DNA from: Bacillus sp. EAC
Lineage (GTDB): Bacteria; Bacillota; Bacilli; Bacillales; Bacillaceae_G
DNA length: 64,000 nucleotides
Direction of reading: 5' to 3'
Assembly (NCBI RefSeq): GCF_002156875.1
Contig: NZ_NCSY01000002.1
Span: forward strand, 1-64,000
This document shows, piece after piece, positions 1-9,733 of this stretch. The notes under the pieces are model-generated. The model was given only the letters and a program-made list of their open reading frames with translations, was not told where the DNA came from and searched no databases. The stretch's first letter is position 1. Every line of letters begins with the position of its first letter. Both the position numbers and the translations under genes were made by a program.

Positions 1-465
<465 letters not shown>

Positions 466-570
466 GTTAAGTTTAAATCTTGTTTTGCTCTAAAACTAAT
501 AATTGACGTTTTACTTCATGTTTTGTTTAGTTTTCAAAGTTCATTGTGTCGCGTCATTGGCGACTTTTTT
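466..570 (-). promoter_or_regulatory. rrn leader with boxA-like element
   Basis: This is the transcribed leader between promoter P2 and mature 16S. On the minus strand it contains TGAACTTTGAAAACTAA (527-543), which resembles the Bacillus rrn boxA antitermination motif TGCTCTTTGAAAACT. The assignment rests on position and motif similarity only. Confidence 0.6.
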
Positions 571-599
571 ATCTTAACACCTCTCTAAGAGAGAGTCAA
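571..599 (-). promoter_or_regulatory. rrn promoter P2 (SigA type)
   Basis: On the minus strand there is a -35 TTGACT (594-599), a 17-bp spacer and a -10 TAAGAT (571-576), about 105 bp upstream of mature 16S. A second promoter lies 96 bp further upstream, the tandem P1-P2 arrangement usual for Bacillus rrn operons. Confidence 0.85.
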
Positions 600-666
600 T
601 AAAAAGTTAAACATTTTTTAACAACTATTTCAGTTGTTTTGCCGCATCATCTTGGCGACGTATATA

Positions 667-695
667 AATATAACACCTAGGTTTACGTATGACAA
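667..695 (-). promoter_or_regulatory. rrn promoter P1 (SigA type)
   Basis: On the minus strand there is a -35 TTGTCA (690-695), a 17-bp spacer and a -10 TATATT (667-672), preceded by an A/T-rich stretch (696-735) that could act as an UP element. Between P1 and P2 lies a perfect inverted repeat AACAACT-ATTTC-AGTTGTT (620-638). Confidence 0.8.
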
Positions 696-762
696 GTCTT
701 TTTTTAAACTTTTTCAAATAAAATAGTAAAAATCAAGTTCAAAACAAAGGAAGAGTTATAGG

Positions 763-790
763 TTGTGTCGAATTACGCATAAACTATATA
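763..790 (+). promoter_or_regulatory. candidate promoter of mgtC-like gene
   Basis: TTGTGT (763-768) and TATATA (785-790) are separated by 16 bp, just upstream of the ribosome binding site for the gene at 810. This is a motif match only. It is back to back with the rrn P1 region. Confidence 0.4.
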
Positions 791-809
791 GAAAAAGGAG
801 AATTGAAAA

Positions 810-1499
810 ATGGAATTACAGCCAGATATCCTACTAAAACTACTTATTTCAGCAATGTTAGGTTCTGTGATTGGATTAGAAAGAGAATTAAAAAGGAAAC
901 CACTTGGCTTAAAAACCTGTCTAGTTATTTCAATCATGAGTTGTATTTTAACAATTGTCTCAATTAGCTCGGCTTACACATTTAAAAGTAGTGATTATTT
1001 AAACATTACAATGGATCCATTACGTTTACCTGCACAAATCGTTTCTGGTATAGGTTTTGTTGGGGCAGGTGTAATCCTTCGTAGAGGGAACGACACAATA
1101 GCTGGATTAACTACTGCTGCGATGATATGGGGTGCATCAGGAATTGGAATCATTGTTGGCGCAGGTTTTTATGTAGAAGCATTTGCAGGAGTGGGTTTAC
1201 TTATTATTAGTGTTGAACTGATTCCTTTCTTAATAAGTAAACTTGGACCTAAAAGATTAAAAGAAAGAGATATCAGTCTAAAACTGATTGTAAATGGAAT
1301 TGATAATATCAATGTAGTAATTGATCAAATAACAGCCCAAGATATAACGGTTAAAAACATTAAGATAAAAGGTTTAAGCAATGACGAACATTATGTCCAA
1401 ATGAAGCTATTGGTCTTTAATAAACGAAGAACAACCGAGATTTATTATGATATCGAACAAATCAATAATATCCGCGGTATTGAAATAGAGAGTATTTAA
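810..1499 (+). CDS. MgtC/SapB family membrane protein
   Basis: The 229-residue protein has about five hydrophobic segments in its first 145 residues. The MgtC signature is visible as GLERELKRKPLGLKT near residues 22-36 and GFVGAGVILRRG near 78-89. A soluble ACT-like C-terminal domain follows (about 150-229). MgtC proteins are inner-membrane proteins linked to growth at low magnesium and, in some species, to control of the F-type ATPase; they are probably not simple Mg2+ pumps. The start follows AAAAAGGAGAATTG. It lies between the rrn promoters and yugO, and no M-box riboswitch was recognised upstream. Confidence 0.85.
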   Translation: MELQPDILLKLLISAMLGSVIGLERELKRKPLGLKTCLVISIMSCILTIVSISSAYTFKSSDYLNITMDPLRLPAQIVSGIGFVGAGVILRRGNDTIAGLTTAAMIWGASGIGIIVGAGFYVEAFAGVGLLIISVELIPFLISKLGPKRLKERDISLKLIVNGIDNINVVIDQITAQDITVKNIKIKGLSNDEHYVQMKLLVFNKRRTTEIYYDIEQINNIRGIEIESI

Positions 1500-1563
1500 A
1501 TTTGATAACTAAACAAGTTTTGGTAAAAATAAGTGTTACGAAATAATGATGGAGGTATATATT

Positions 1564-2556
1564 TTGAAAGTATTTCGTAACGAGCCAACTTATTTTAAAT
1601 CCTATACCTTACTAAAAATTACATTAATACTAATTTTATTAATAGTTGTATTCGGAACGATTATTCACTTTGCTGAACCATTTACATTCCCAACTATTTG
1701 GGATGGATTATGGTGGTCATTAGTTACTACCTTTACAGTTGGTTACGGTGATTATGTTCCATTCTCTCCAGTTGGCAGATTTTTTGCAGTTGTATTGATA
1801 TTATTAGGAACCGGATTAGGTTCATATTATATGATTTCATTTTCAGCCCAAGCATTTAGAAATCACGATGCTGACTTTAAAGGAACACTTACCTTTTCTA
1901 AAAAAAATCATTTTGTCATTGTCGGATGGAATGAACGAGTAAAGAACGTAATTAGTCAAATTCGATCCAACAATAACTCAACTCATATAGTTTTAATCGA
2001 CGAAAGCTTAGAACTATTACCTCCAGATTTAGATAAGGTACATTTTATAAAAGGCGGTCCTTCAAGTGATTCAATTTTAGAAAAAGCAAATATCCGGTTA
2101 GCTCATACAATTTTAATTACTGCTGATCAAAATAAAAATGAACACGAAGCAGATATGCAAACAATCTTAACAATCATTGCGGCCAAAGGAGTAAATCCCT
2201 CCATTCATTGCATTGCAGAAATATTAACTAAAAATCAAGTGATCAATGCTAACCGTGCTGGAGCAAATGAGATAATAGAAGCAAATTTACTAACCTCATT
2301 TGTAATGTCCGGTTCATTACTCCACAAAGGTTATTCGGATGTCTTTCTAAAGCTTTCAAATCAATTAGAAGATTTTGCTGTCAAAATAATCGAAGTTGAT
2401 AAACATATGATCGGCCAATTCTATTTCGACATTGTAATAGAAGAAATAAATAAAGACAATTTAATCATCGGTGTCGTTCGTGATAAAAAAACGATTATTC
2501 ATCCAAATAAAGACTTAAAAATTATTGAAAATGATTTTCTCATTGCACTAGCATAG
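1564..2556 (+). CDS. yugO: Two-TM potassium channel with RCK/TrkA-N domain
   Basis: The first ~80 residues hold two membrane segments around a pore loop with the K+ selectivity filter TVGYGD (residues 58-63). A Rossmann-like TrkA-N/RCK regulatory domain follows, starting at HFVIVGWN. It matches B. subtilis YugO in design; that channel releases potassium and is known for electrical signalling in biofilms. I chose the TTG at 1564 because GGAGG (1551-1555) sits 8 nt upstream. The in-frame ATGs at 1546 and 1549 have no ribosome binding site. The neighbour yugN supports the identity. A hairpin terminator lies downstream. Confidence 0.88.
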   Translation: MKVFRNEPTYFKSYTLLKITLILILLIVVFGTIIHFAEPFTFPTIWDGLWWSLVTTFTVGYGDYVPFSPVGRFFAVVLILLGTGLGSYYMISFSAQAFRNHDADFKGTLTFSKKNHFVIVGWNERVKNVISQIRSNNNSTHIVLIDESLELLPPDLDKVHFIKGGPSSDSILEKANIRLAHTILITADQNKNEHEADMQTILTIIAAKGVNPSIHCIAEILTKNQVINANRAGANEIIEANLLTSFVMSGSLLHKGYSDVFLKLSNQLEDFAVKIIEVDKHMIGQFYFDIVIEEINKDNLIIGVVRDKKTIIHPNKDLKIIENDFLIALA

Positions 2557-2566
2557 CTCCTTAAAT

Positions 2567-2610
2567 AAAAAAGAGCCGCATCTAATCGAAGATGAACTGG
2601 CTCTTTTATT
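2567..2610. terminator. Bidirectional terminator yugO/yugN
   Basis: AAGAGCC (2571-2577) pairs with GGCTCTT (2599-2605) around an inner CATCT/AGATG stem. An A-run and T-run flank it on either side, so it can serve both convergent genes. Confidence 0.85.
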
Positions 2611-2611
2611 T

Positions 2612-3016
2612 TTATAATAGATACTCTTCTACTTTTTTTAGAATTTCTATTCCTTTTATTTGATACTTTCTGGGTACTTTAGCATCTTCTTCTAAAGGCT
2701 CAGAAAACTGGTTAATAGATGCAGTAACACTACCTTCCATTCCAACATTATCATCTATTCCTTCATTATAAATATGAGTTAATAAATATGGTGTTTGAAA
2801 TTGTACAACTGCTCCATTCATATCCAATGAACCTGAAGTCACATCAAATGGTAAACGCAAATACTGATACCCACCGTCATCTGCCATTAATAAATCAAAG
2901 CTCCCGTGATCAAAATCCCAATTAGGACCGATTACAAATCCGTGTTCTTTTAATTTTCCTTCAATTGAATTTAGTGGGAAAATCTCTTTTTCTAATTTAG
3001 ATTTTAAAGGATACAT
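2612..3016 (-). CDS. yugN: YugN-like family protein
   Basis: The 134-residue soluble protein matches the YugN-like family in length, in motifs such as FVIGPNWDFDHGSFD near residues 27-41 and in position between yugO and pgi. Its function is not established. The ATG follows an AAAAAGGAGGAGAAAAGA-type ribosome binding site. No signal peptide or membrane segment is visible. Confidence 0.85.
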   Translation of the reverse strand: MYPLKSKLEKEIFPLNSIEGKLKEHGFVIGPNWDFDHGSFDLLMADDGGYQYLRLPFDVTSGSLDMNGAVVQFQTPYLLTHIYNEGIDDNVGMEGSVTASINQFSEPLEEDAKVPRKYQIKGIEILKKVEEYLL

Positions 3017-3108
3017 TCTTTTCTCCTCCTTTTTATAGATAGTATCTTCTTACTTGGATAAAAAAATGACCTTTAAATTAAAGGAAATTCTGAATAAGTT
3101 TAAAAAAA

Positions 3109-3148
3109 ATAAAAACCGCTGCTAAAACTAATTAGCAACGGTTTTTTA
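3109..3148 (-). terminator. Terminator of pgi
   Basis: On the minus strand the stem AACCGTTGCTAATT/TTAGCAGCGGTT is followed by a T-run. It lies 27 bp past the pgi stop codon. Confidence 0.85.
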
Positions 3149-3174
3149 TTTATTATTTGGCTGTTTTGTATATA

Positions 3175-4527
3175 TTATTTCAAACGTTCTTCTAATTGCT
3201 TTTTTAATTCCTCAAATCCTGGTTTACCTAGTAGTGCAAACATGTTTTTCTTATAAGCCTCAACACCCGGTTGATCAAAAGGATTTACACCAAGTATGTA
3301 TCCACTCATTGCACAAGCAAGTTCGAAGAAATAAACTGTGTAACCAAAAGTAAATTCGTCTAGTTTTGGTAAAGTAACGACTAAATTCGGTACACCACCA
3401 TCAGAATGAGCTAATATTGTGCCTTCAAAAGCTTTTTTATTAACAAAGTCTACAGTTTTTCCCGCAAGATAATTTAAGCCATCAGAATCATTGTCTTCAA
3501 GTTCGATTGTTAATTCGTGGCGAGCATTTTCAACAAATAGGATTGTTTCAAATAAGTCACGGCGACCTTCTTGAACATATTGTCCCAATGAGTGTAAATC
3601 TGTAGAGAAGTTTGCTGAAGAAGGATAAATTCCTTTTTGATCCTTCCCTTCACTTTCTCCGAATAATTGTTTCCACCACTCACCAAAGTACTGAAGAGAA
3701 GGCTCGTAATTTACAAGCATTTCGATTGTTTTCCCTTTATTATATAAAACATTACGTACAACCGCGTATTGGTATGCTTGATTATCTTCTAACTCAGATG
3801 AATTATATTCTTGATATGCAGCTTGTGCACCTTTCATCATCTGTTCAATATCAAGACCAGCTGCAGCAATTGGTAATAGACCTACCGCTGTTAATACTGA
3901 ATAACGACCACCAACATCATCTGGTATAACAAATGTTTCATAACCTTTTTCATCTGCAACAGTTTTCAGTGCACCACGTGCTTTATCAGTCGTAGCATAA
4001 ATGCGACGTTTCGCTTCATCTGCACCATATTTTTCTTCCAATAGTTTTCTAAAAATACGGAATGCAATTGCAGGTTCAGTAGTTGTTCCTGATTTAGAGA
4101 TAACGTTAATTGAAAAATCTTTGTCTTTTAATAATTCAGCTAAGTCATGCATGTATGTAGAGCTAATATTATTACCTACAAAAAATACTTGAGGTGCATT
4201 TCTTTCTTCTTTAGAGGCAACATTAAAAAATGAATGTTGTAACATTTCAATCGCAGCACGAGCACCTAAATATGATCCACCAATTCCAATTACTAAAAGA
4301 ACGTCTGAATCTGATTTTATTTTCTCTGCAGCTTTTTGAATACGAGAGAACTCTTCCTTATCATACTCATTCGGTAATTCAACCCATCCTAAATAGTCAT
4401 TACCTGCACCAGTTTTTTCATGAATCGTATGATGAAATAATTTTACAGCATCTCTTAAGTATGTAAGTTCATGTTCTTGAAAAAACATTTTAGCCTTTGA
4501 ATAGTCAAATTTTATATGAGAAGTCAT
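3175..4527 (-). CDS. pgi: Glucose-6-phosphate isomerase
   Basis: This enzyme interconverts glucose-6-phosphate and fructose-6-phosphate in glycolysis and gluconeogenesis. The 450-residue length is normal for Firmicute Pgi. Visible signatures are the phosphate-binding [11 protein letters not shown] segment (about residues 143-153), [14 protein letters not shown] with the catalytic glutamate (about 282-295), and the SDGGVPNL stretch carrying HSDGG near 374. The ATG follows TTAGGGGGTTACAT. It is monocistronic, with its own terminator, and diverges from yuzA. Confidence 0.97.
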   Translation of the reverse strand: MTSHIKFDYSKAKMFFQEHELTYLRDAVKLFHHTIHEKTGAGNDYLGWVELPNEYDKEEFSRIQKAAEKIKSDSDVLLVIGIGGSYLGARAAIEMLQHSFFNVASKEERNAPQVFFVGNNISSTYMHDLAELLKDKDFSINVISKSGTTTEPAIAFRIFRKLLEEKYGADEAKRRIYATTDKARGALKTVADEKGYETFVIPDDVGGRYSVLTAVGLLPIAAAGLDIEQMMKGAQAAYQEYNSSELEDNQAYQYAVVRNVLYNKGKTIEMLVNYEPSLQYFGEWWKQLFGESEGKDQKGIYPSSANFSTDLHSLGQYVQEGRRDLFETILFVENARHELTIELEDNDSDGLNYLAGKTVDFVNKKAFEGTILAHSDGGVPNLVVTLPKLDEFTFGYTVYFFELACAMSGYILGVNPFDQPGVEAYKKNMFALLGKPGFEELKKQLEERLK

Positions 4528-4727
4528 ATGTAACCCCCTAAGATTAATTAATACAATAACAATGTACCTAAATAGTTAGTTCAAATCAAGTTTCTTACTC
4601 AAATTTTTGTGAAGTTTTTAACAATTTTAAGCTGAGTTTCACATAAAATTTATTTTTCATCTAATACATATTCTAATTTTATTGAGAGAAAATAACTTAG
4701 AAGGTAATGAAAAGGAGGTAAACCTAT

Positions 4728-4958
4728 ATGAGTACACTTCAACGTATTGCACTTATCTTTACAATTATTGGAGCAGTAAATTGGGGATTAATTGGTTTTT
4801 TCCAATTTGATTTAGTTGCAGCTATATTTGGGGGAGCAGATTCTGCTTTCGCTCGAATAATATATGGTATCGTTGGTATTTCAGGTTTAATAAACCTTGG
4901 CTTATTATTTAAACCTTCAGAAGAGCTAGGTACACATCCTGAAACAAATGATATTTAA
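4728..4958 (+). CDS. yuzA: DUF378 small membrane protein
   Basis: The 76-residue protein has two hydrophobic helices (about residues 6-32 and 42-62) separated by a short loop with FQFDLVA. This is typical of the DUF378/YuzA family, whose function is unknown. AAAAGGAGG sits 8 nt before the ATG. The setting between pgi and yugI matches B. subtilis. Confidence 0.88.
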   Translation: MSTLQRIALIFTIIGAVNWGLIGFFQFDLVAAIFGGADSAFARIIYGIVGISGLINLGLLFKPSEELGTHPETNDI

Positions 4959-4967
4959 TAGATAAAA

Positions 4968-5001
4968 CTAAAAAGGAAGGGATAGCCCTTCCTTTTTAGT
5001 T
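4968..5001. terminator. Bidirectional terminator yuzA/yugI
   Basis: ACTAAAAAGGAAGGG, a GATA-type loop and CCCTTCCTTTTTAGT form a near-perfect stem between convergent genes, with A/T runs on both sides. It overlaps the yugI stop codon. Confidence 0.88.
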
Positions 5002-5382
5002 TGTCATATTTTCTTTCTTCATTTCTAAGTGAATCCACTCGTTTAATTTTTTGTTCAGAGTGCTAAATCCATCTGGCTTAAGTTCTCTTAAAAGTCTTGC
5101 AGCATGCCTTAAGTTTTCTTCGCCATTTATTCCTTGATCAATACTTGCGCCTTTTAAAGATAAACTTATTTTCCCGGTCATCTCATCAATTGACAGGACA
5201 CGTACATTGACGGTTTGCCCAACTGAAATATAATCTCGAATATCTCGAACATAACCATTTATAATTTCGGAAATATGTACTAGTCCTTGTGTTTGTTGAT
5301 CAAGTGAAATAAAGGCACCATACGTTTGAATACCTGTTACTTTACCAGTGTAGACTTTCCCAATATTGTAGTTTTGTGCCAT
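4996..5382 (-). CDS. yugI: S1-domain RNA-binding protein (general stress protein 13 type)
   Basis: The 128-residue protein has one S1 OB-fold domain over residues 7-75: GKVYTGKVTGIQTYGAFISL, then GLVHISEI and GKISLSLK. The C-terminal tail is basic and helical. Single-S1 proteins of this family associate with ribosomes and RNA; in B. subtilis YugI is listed as a general stress protein. An AGGAGTG ribosome binding site precedes the ATG. Confidence 0.88.
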   Translation of the reverse strand: MAQNYNIGKVYTGKVTGIQTYGAFISLDQQTQGLVHISEIINGYVRDIRDYISVGQTVNVRVLSIDEMTGKISLSLKGASIDQGINGEENLRHAARLLRELKPDGFSTLNKKLNEWIHLEMKKENMTN

Positions 5383-5718
5383 TCAAAACACTCCTAATTT
5401 TCGTTCAATCCTCTTATTAAATTCTAGCACACACAGTCCAACTTTTAAAGCTTGCTCAACTATTACAAAATGGCACTTTGTAACTGCACGATATTTACCT
5501 TTATTGTATTATAGTCTCTCTAATGGTTGGGCTATATCTATTATTTTAAAATTTCTTACTATTTATAGTAATTGACTAAAAACTGAAAATATAAAAGTAC
5601 TTATGTTTCTAAACGACTTTGCCTTTTTACACTATAAAGTTTATTTACTAATTTATTTAAGCATTTTATCTTTTTGGTTTGGACATAATAAGGCAAAATC
5701 TAAAAAGGAGAGTTTTGG
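5383..5718. other. Intergenic region, no gene seen
   Basis: This AT-rich stretch separates divergent yugI and yugF. An extended -10 (TGCTAGAAT on the minus strand, near 5425-5433) could drive yugI. TTGCCT with TATTTA 17 bp downstream (about 5620-5648) could drive yugF. No ORF, stable hairpin or repeat copy was found. Confidence 0.5.
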
Positions 5719-6558
5719 ATGGTGAATCCTTCAGAAACAATACAGTCAACGTATATGGTCTCCGGACTAGATGTCTATTATGAACTTTATGGTCAACATA
5801 ATTCCATAAAGAAAGATTCAAAAGTTTTTGTATTAATTCATGGATTTTTATCATCTTGTTTTAGCTTTCGTAGGCTAATCCCATTTATTGCAAAAGATCA
5901 TACTGTACTGGTTATTGACTTACCCCCTTTTGGTAAAAGTGGAAAACATCTCAACTTTATATACTCTTACGATAATTTTGCAAATGTCGTAATTTCTTTA
6001 GTGAATCATTTAAATTTACAAAACATTAATTTGGTTGGCCACTCGATGGGTGGACAAATTGCTTTATACGTTTCAAAGAAAAAACCAGAATTAGTAAATA
6101 AGGTCATTTTGCTTTGTAGCTCTGGGTATATGGGAAAAGCTAATCCACATTTAATTTTTTCTTCTTATTTTCCGTTTTTTCATCTTTATGTAAAAAGAAC
6201 ATTAGCAAAACAAGGGATAATGAACTCATTGGTCTCAGTAGTTCATAATCAAAGTCTTATTGATGATGAAATGATAAATGGATATAAGGAGCCGTTCTTA
6301 CAAAATGAAATATTTAGAGCTTTAACAAAAATGATACGTGATCGTGAAGGAGATTTAAGTCCTACTGATTTACAGGATATCAATACTCCTGCCCTATTAA
6401 TTTGGGGTGAAAAAGATAAAGTCGTTCCGCTCGAAATAGGAAAAAGATTGCACCAAGATTTAAAACAATCCATCTTAGTGACTTATCCTGAAGCTGGACA
6501 TTTAATTCCTGAAGAAATTCCCGAACATATTTATGATCGGATATCAAATTTTATATAA
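5719..6558 (+). CDS. yugF: Alpha/beta-fold hydrolase
   Basis: The 279-residue protein has a full alpha/beta hydrolase layout: an oxyanion HGF motif near residue 42, the nucleophile elbow GHSMGG near 108-113, an acid-containing strand LLIWGEKDKVVP near 227-238, and the catalytic histidine in EAGHLIPEE near 257. No signal peptide is present, so it is probably cytosolic. The substrate cannot be told from sequence. Position relative to yugI fits B. subtilis YugF. The start follows AAAAAGGAGAGTTTTGG. Confidence 0.85.
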   Translation: MVNPSETIQSTYMVSGLDVYYELYGQHNSIKKDSKVFVLIHGFLSSCFSFRRLIPFIAKDHTVLVIDLPPFGKSGKHLNFIYSYDNFANVVISLVNHLNLQNINLVGHSMGGQIALYVSKKKPELVNKVILLCSSGYMGKANPHLIFSSYFPFFHLYVKRTLAKQGIMNSLVSVVHNQSLIDDEMINGYKEPFLQNEIFRALTKMIRDREGDLSPTDLQDINTPALLIWGEKDKVVPLEIGKRLHQDLKQSILVTYPEAGHLIPEEIPEHIYDRISNFI

Positions 6559-6562
6559 TAAA

Positions 6563-6591
6563 AAGTCTCGCCGACTTGGCGAGACTTCTTT
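6563..6591. terminator. Terminator between yugF and the kinase gene
   Basis: AAGTCTCGCC (6563-6572) pairs perfectly with GGCGAGACTT (6578-6587). A-rich and T-rich flanks allow it to work for both convergent genes. Confidence 0.88.
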
Positions 6592-7993
6592 ACTGTTCAA
6601 ATAAAGGTAATGAAATGATAACCCTTAGTCCTTTACCTTCATAATTACTAAATCTAATTTCTCCATTATGTTGATCAATTATCTGCTTCACGATAGCTAA
6701 TCCTAATCCAGTACCTCCTTCGTTTCGGGATCTGGCTTTATCTACTCTATAAAATCTTTCACCTAGACTAGTAATTTCCTCATTAGGTACACCTTTCCCC
6801 TCATCAATAATCTCCAAAATAACCTTTTTATTTTGACTTAATGAAATAAATATTGATTTTCCATTCGGAGTATAACGAATCGAATTGTCAATAAGATTGT
6901 GGATAACTTGTTGAAAACGATCAGGATCAACATTTGCAATGATCGTTTCATCTATATCCCTAACAATCTTAATTTCATTCCTATTGAGTGACTGAGTATA
7001 GGTTTCTAGGGTGTCTTCAATTAATTGTGCGATTACATTTGGTTCTTTATTTAGGGGCAACTGCTTTGCATCTAAAGTGGCTAAATCTAATAAATCTCGA
7101 ACCAACCTTTGCATCCTGCCTGCTTCTTTACGAATAATACCTACATATTTTAATTGTTGTGGTGGTTTTACTACGCCATCAAGTATTGCTTCACTATAAC
7201 CTTTCACATAACTTAATGGAGTTCTTAACTCATGTGAAACGTTTGCCAAGAATTCTTTTCGATTCTCATCTTCTTTTTGAAGTGACTCTGACATCGAATT
7301 AAATGCAGAAGCTAATTTTCCAACTTCATCTCCGCTATTGTACTTTATTCGTTCAGTATAATCTCCATTGGCCATTTTATATGAAATTTGCTCCATTCTT
7401 GATAAAGGCTTAATCATTTGTTTGATTATCCTTCTACCAATGACAAGTACAACAAACGCAAATATCAAAGTACTAATTAATAAAATCCATTTTGATTGTT
7501 GGATCAATTCAGTAATACTTCTTAGTGGTAAATGCAAATATACAATTCCTTCTAGCTTTTCACCTTTTACTACTGGTACTACAACACCGATTATTTGGCG
7601 TTTAAATTTCTCCTCAAATCCTGTCTTTGTGATCGTTTTACCCTTCAATAAGGTTTCTCTATCATCCTCTGTAATAAACGATTGATGACTCAAATTATAC
7701 GGAATACATGCACTTAAATCCCTTGGATTACTTACAAAAATCACATTAGCATTTGAAACATTATCAAAATTAGAAACGAATTGTTCAAATTTTTTATCAT
7801 CATTTATTTCATGATAGTGTTTTACTAAACTATTACCTTCTTGTATTAAAGTGGAACGAACATATGAAACATATAATTGTTTATAGGCATATTGAAACAT
7901 TAAAAAGAAAAAAATAGTTGTACAAATCACAATTAAGCAAATTGTTAACCATAGTTTTTGTAAAAATGAAAGTGAATAAAAAATGCGCCTCAT
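6590..7993 (-). CDS. Sensor histidine kinase (HAMP, HisKA, HATPase)
   Basis: The 467-residue membrane kinase has TM1 at about 14-34, an extracytoplasmic sensor region 35-167, TM2 at about 168-187, then HAMP (188-240), HisKA with phospho-accepting His254 in SHELRTP, and HATPase with N box (NLIDNSIRYT), G1 (DEGKGVP) and G2 (GGTGLGLAIV). The start codon overlaps the response regulator stop by 4 nt, so the two are translationally coupled. The pair shares an operon with two lipoproteins, which suggests it senses something outside the membrane. The signal is not known. Confidence 0.9.
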   Translation of the reverse strand: MRRIFYSLSFLQKLWLTICLIVICTTIFFFLMFQYAYKQLYVSYVRSTLIQEGNSLVKHYHEINDDKKFEQFVSNFDNVSNANVIFVSNPRDLSACIPYNLSHQSFITEDDRETLLKGKTITKTGFEEKFKRQIIGVVVPVVKGEKLEGIVYLHLPLRSITELIQQSKWILLISTLIFAFVVLVIGRRIIKQMIKPLSRMEQISYKMANGDYTERIKYNSGDEVGKLASAFNSMSESLQKEDENRKEFLANVSHELRTPLSYVKGYSEAILDGVVKPPQQLKYVGIIRKEAGRMQRLVRDLLDLATLDAKQLPLNKEPNVIAQLIEDTLETYTQSLNRNEIKIVRDIDETIIANVDPDRFQQVIHNLIDNSIRYTPNGKSIFISLSQNKKVILEIIDEGKGVPNEEITSLGERFYRVDKARSRNEGGTGLGLAIVKQIIDQHNGEIRFSNYEGKGLRVIISLPLFEQ

Positions 7994-8670
7994 CCACTAA
8001 TCCCAAATTTATATCCTACACCCCATACAGTAGAAATATAATCTGCATCCTGTCCTAGTTTAATTCTTAATGTTTTAATATGAGTATCTACCGTTCTAGC
8101 AGTACCGAAGTAATCAAATCCCCATACTTTTTCTAAAATTTGCTCCCTACTAAACACATAATCCTGATGTTTACAAAAAAAGAGGAGTAAATCATATTCT
8201 TTTAAGGTTAATGATAATTCTTTGTTTGATACAAAAACTGTTCTAGCTTTTTCATTTATTTGGATGTTACCTAATTGAAATAATAGCGGTGACTCATCAT
8301 TATTTTTTGAGCGTCGAAGTACGGCATCTACTCTTGCAATTAATTCACCAGGACTAAAAGGCTTTACAATGTAATCATCCGCTCCCATTTTCAAACCATT
8401 TACTTTATCCCATTCCTCACCTTTAGCTGTTAAAAATATGATAGGTACCTTAGATGTTTCTCTTACCTTTTTACAAAGTGTCCATCCGTCCATTATCGGC
8501 ATCATAATATCTAAAATTATTAAATCAAAGTTAAATTGATTTATCTTTCTTAATGCAACTTCCCCATTATTTGCTGAATCCCAATTATAATCATGGTTCT
8601 CTAAATACATTCCAACCAACTGACAAATTTCTTGTTCATCATCTACAATTAAAATCTTTCGTTCATTCAT
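7990..8670 (-). CDS. OmpR-family response regulator
   Basis: The 226-residue protein has an N-terminal receiver domain with the acidic pair at D10/D11, phospho-acceptor Asp54 in LDIMMP and a conserved lysine in VKPF near 104. The C-terminal winged-helix DNA-binding domain (about 130-226) ends with the typical DTHIKTLRIKLG and VWGVGYKF segments. Its start overlaps the upstream beta-propeller gene by 8 nt. The likely partner is the adjacent kinase. A candidate target is the 11-bp direct repeat upstream of the FixH-like gene. Confidence 0.92.
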   Translation of the reverse strand: MNERKILIVDDEQEICQLVGMYLENHDYNWDSANNGEVALRKINQFNFDLIILDIMMPIMDGWTLCKKVRETSKVPIIFLTAKGEEWDKVNGLKMGADDYIVKPFSPGELIARVDAVLRRSKNNDESPLLFQLGNIQINEKARTVFVSNKELSLTLKEYDLLLFFCKHQDYVFSREQILEKVWGFDYFGTARTVDTHIKTLRIKLGQDADYISTVWGVGYKFGISG

Positions 8671-9649
8671 GACGAATACCCTCTCTTAATAATAATTGAA
8701 AAGGACCTCTACCAACTAATGCCTCTTTCTCTATGCTCATCGTAGACGTATCGATTTGATACAATTTATTTAAATCATAACTAGCAGCATAGGCCGTATG
8801 TTTAAATCCTATAGCAGAATATGGATTTGAACCTATTTCGATAAACTTATCTTGCTTTGTTGTGCTTAGATTTAATTTGTAAATTTGATTCGTTCCATGA
8901 GCAATCGTAAATAGCCCATCATCATTCCTAAAAAATGAAATTGGCATTAAAGGTGTATGAAGTGTTTTAATCAATTCACCATTATTAATAGAATAAACCT
9001 TAACATCTTCATTTTCCTTTTCACCATTTCCGTGACCTCCGACATAAAGTTCAGAAGCGTCCTTATTTAAAATTAGACCCATTGATGTAAGTGGTACTTT
9101 AATTGATTGTTCAATCTTAAAGTTTTCCATATTAATTTGAATAACCTTTTGTTCATTAAACAAACCTACAAATAATTGTAAATGCAAAGGATCTTCCGTC
9201 ATAGATACTGGATTTTTACCAATTTTAATTTTCTTAAGCAATTTTCCTTTTTCATTAAAAAAAGAGATTGTATTTTCATTCCCATTCGTAATAGCAACCA
9301 TATTTTTATAGCTTAAGGAAACCATGTTTGAAATTCCTTTTTCAGCATTCCAACTATTAATCTTTTCTCCAGTTGATAGCTGATAAACATCAATAGTCGG
9401 GTTTGATGGATGATATACTGCAATTTGTTTTCCTTGATTCAGTAAAATCGCACCACTAACATCTCTATTTAAATTCCAATCTGTTAACTTATGTAAATTG
9501 GACTGAGCAAGAAATGTTAAACTTCCTACTTTCTTATTTACTGAAATAATTACATTTTTATTATCATCTATACTACTTAATTTAGTGTTCATACAACTTG
9601 AACAAATTAAGCAGAAGAAAACAGCATAAATAACAAAAATCTTTTTCAT
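8663..9649 (-). CDS. Beta-propeller lipoprotein (YncE-like)
   Basis: The 328-residue protein starts with a lipoprotein signal peptide and lipobox LICSSC (Cys at about residue 19), so it should be anchored on the outer face of the membrane. The rest consists of repeated short beta-rich blades of the type seen in YVTN/YncE seven-bladed propellers, for example KNPVSMTEDPLHLQLFVGL. Its stop overlaps the response regulator start. The operon order is FixH-like lipoprotein, this gene, response regulator, kinase. It may bind a ligand or partner read by the kinase, but this is inferred from context only. Confidence 0.75.
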   Translation of the reverse strand: MKKIFVIYAVFFCLICSSCMNTKLSSIDDNKNVIISVNKKVGSLTFLAQSNLHKLTDWNLNRDVSGAILLNQGKQIAVYHPSNPTIDVYQLSTGEKINSWNAEKGISNMVSLSYKNMVAITNGNENTISFFNEKGKLLKKIKIGKNPVSMTEDPLHLQLFVGLFNEQKVIQINMENFKIEQSIKVPLTSMGLILNKDASELYVGGHGNGEKENEDVKVYSINNGELIKTLHTPLMPISFFRNDDGLFTIAHGTNQIYKLNLSTTKQDKFIEIGSNPYSAIGFKHTAYAASYDLNKLYQIDTSTMSIEKEALVGRGPFQLLLREGIRHE

Positions 9650-9677
9650 ATAATCACCGCCATAAAAAAGCTTTTCT

Positions 9678-9725
9678 CTAAAAAAGAAGCTATCCTAATC
9701 TTCAATATTGAAAGGATAGCATTCT
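9678..9725 (-). terminator. Terminator after the FixH-like gene
   Basis: On the minus strand GCTATCC (9714-9720) pairs with GGATAGC (9689-9695), with an internal TTCAATATTGAA stem, followed by TTCTTTTTT. It lies between the FixH-like gene and the propeller gene. It may therefore partly terminate and set a lower level for the three downstream genes. Confidence 0.75.
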
Positions 9726-9733
9726 TTTCTTAT

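Noticed and set aside
810-1499. M-box magnesium riboswitch before the mgtC-like gene
   Set aside because: The leader after the candidate promoter is only about 20-45 nt, too short for an M-box, and no motif was recognised.
3612-3929. Plus-strand ORF of 105 codons inside pgi
   Set aside because: It is antisense to a complete, well-conserved pgi, with no ribosome binding site and an implausible composition.
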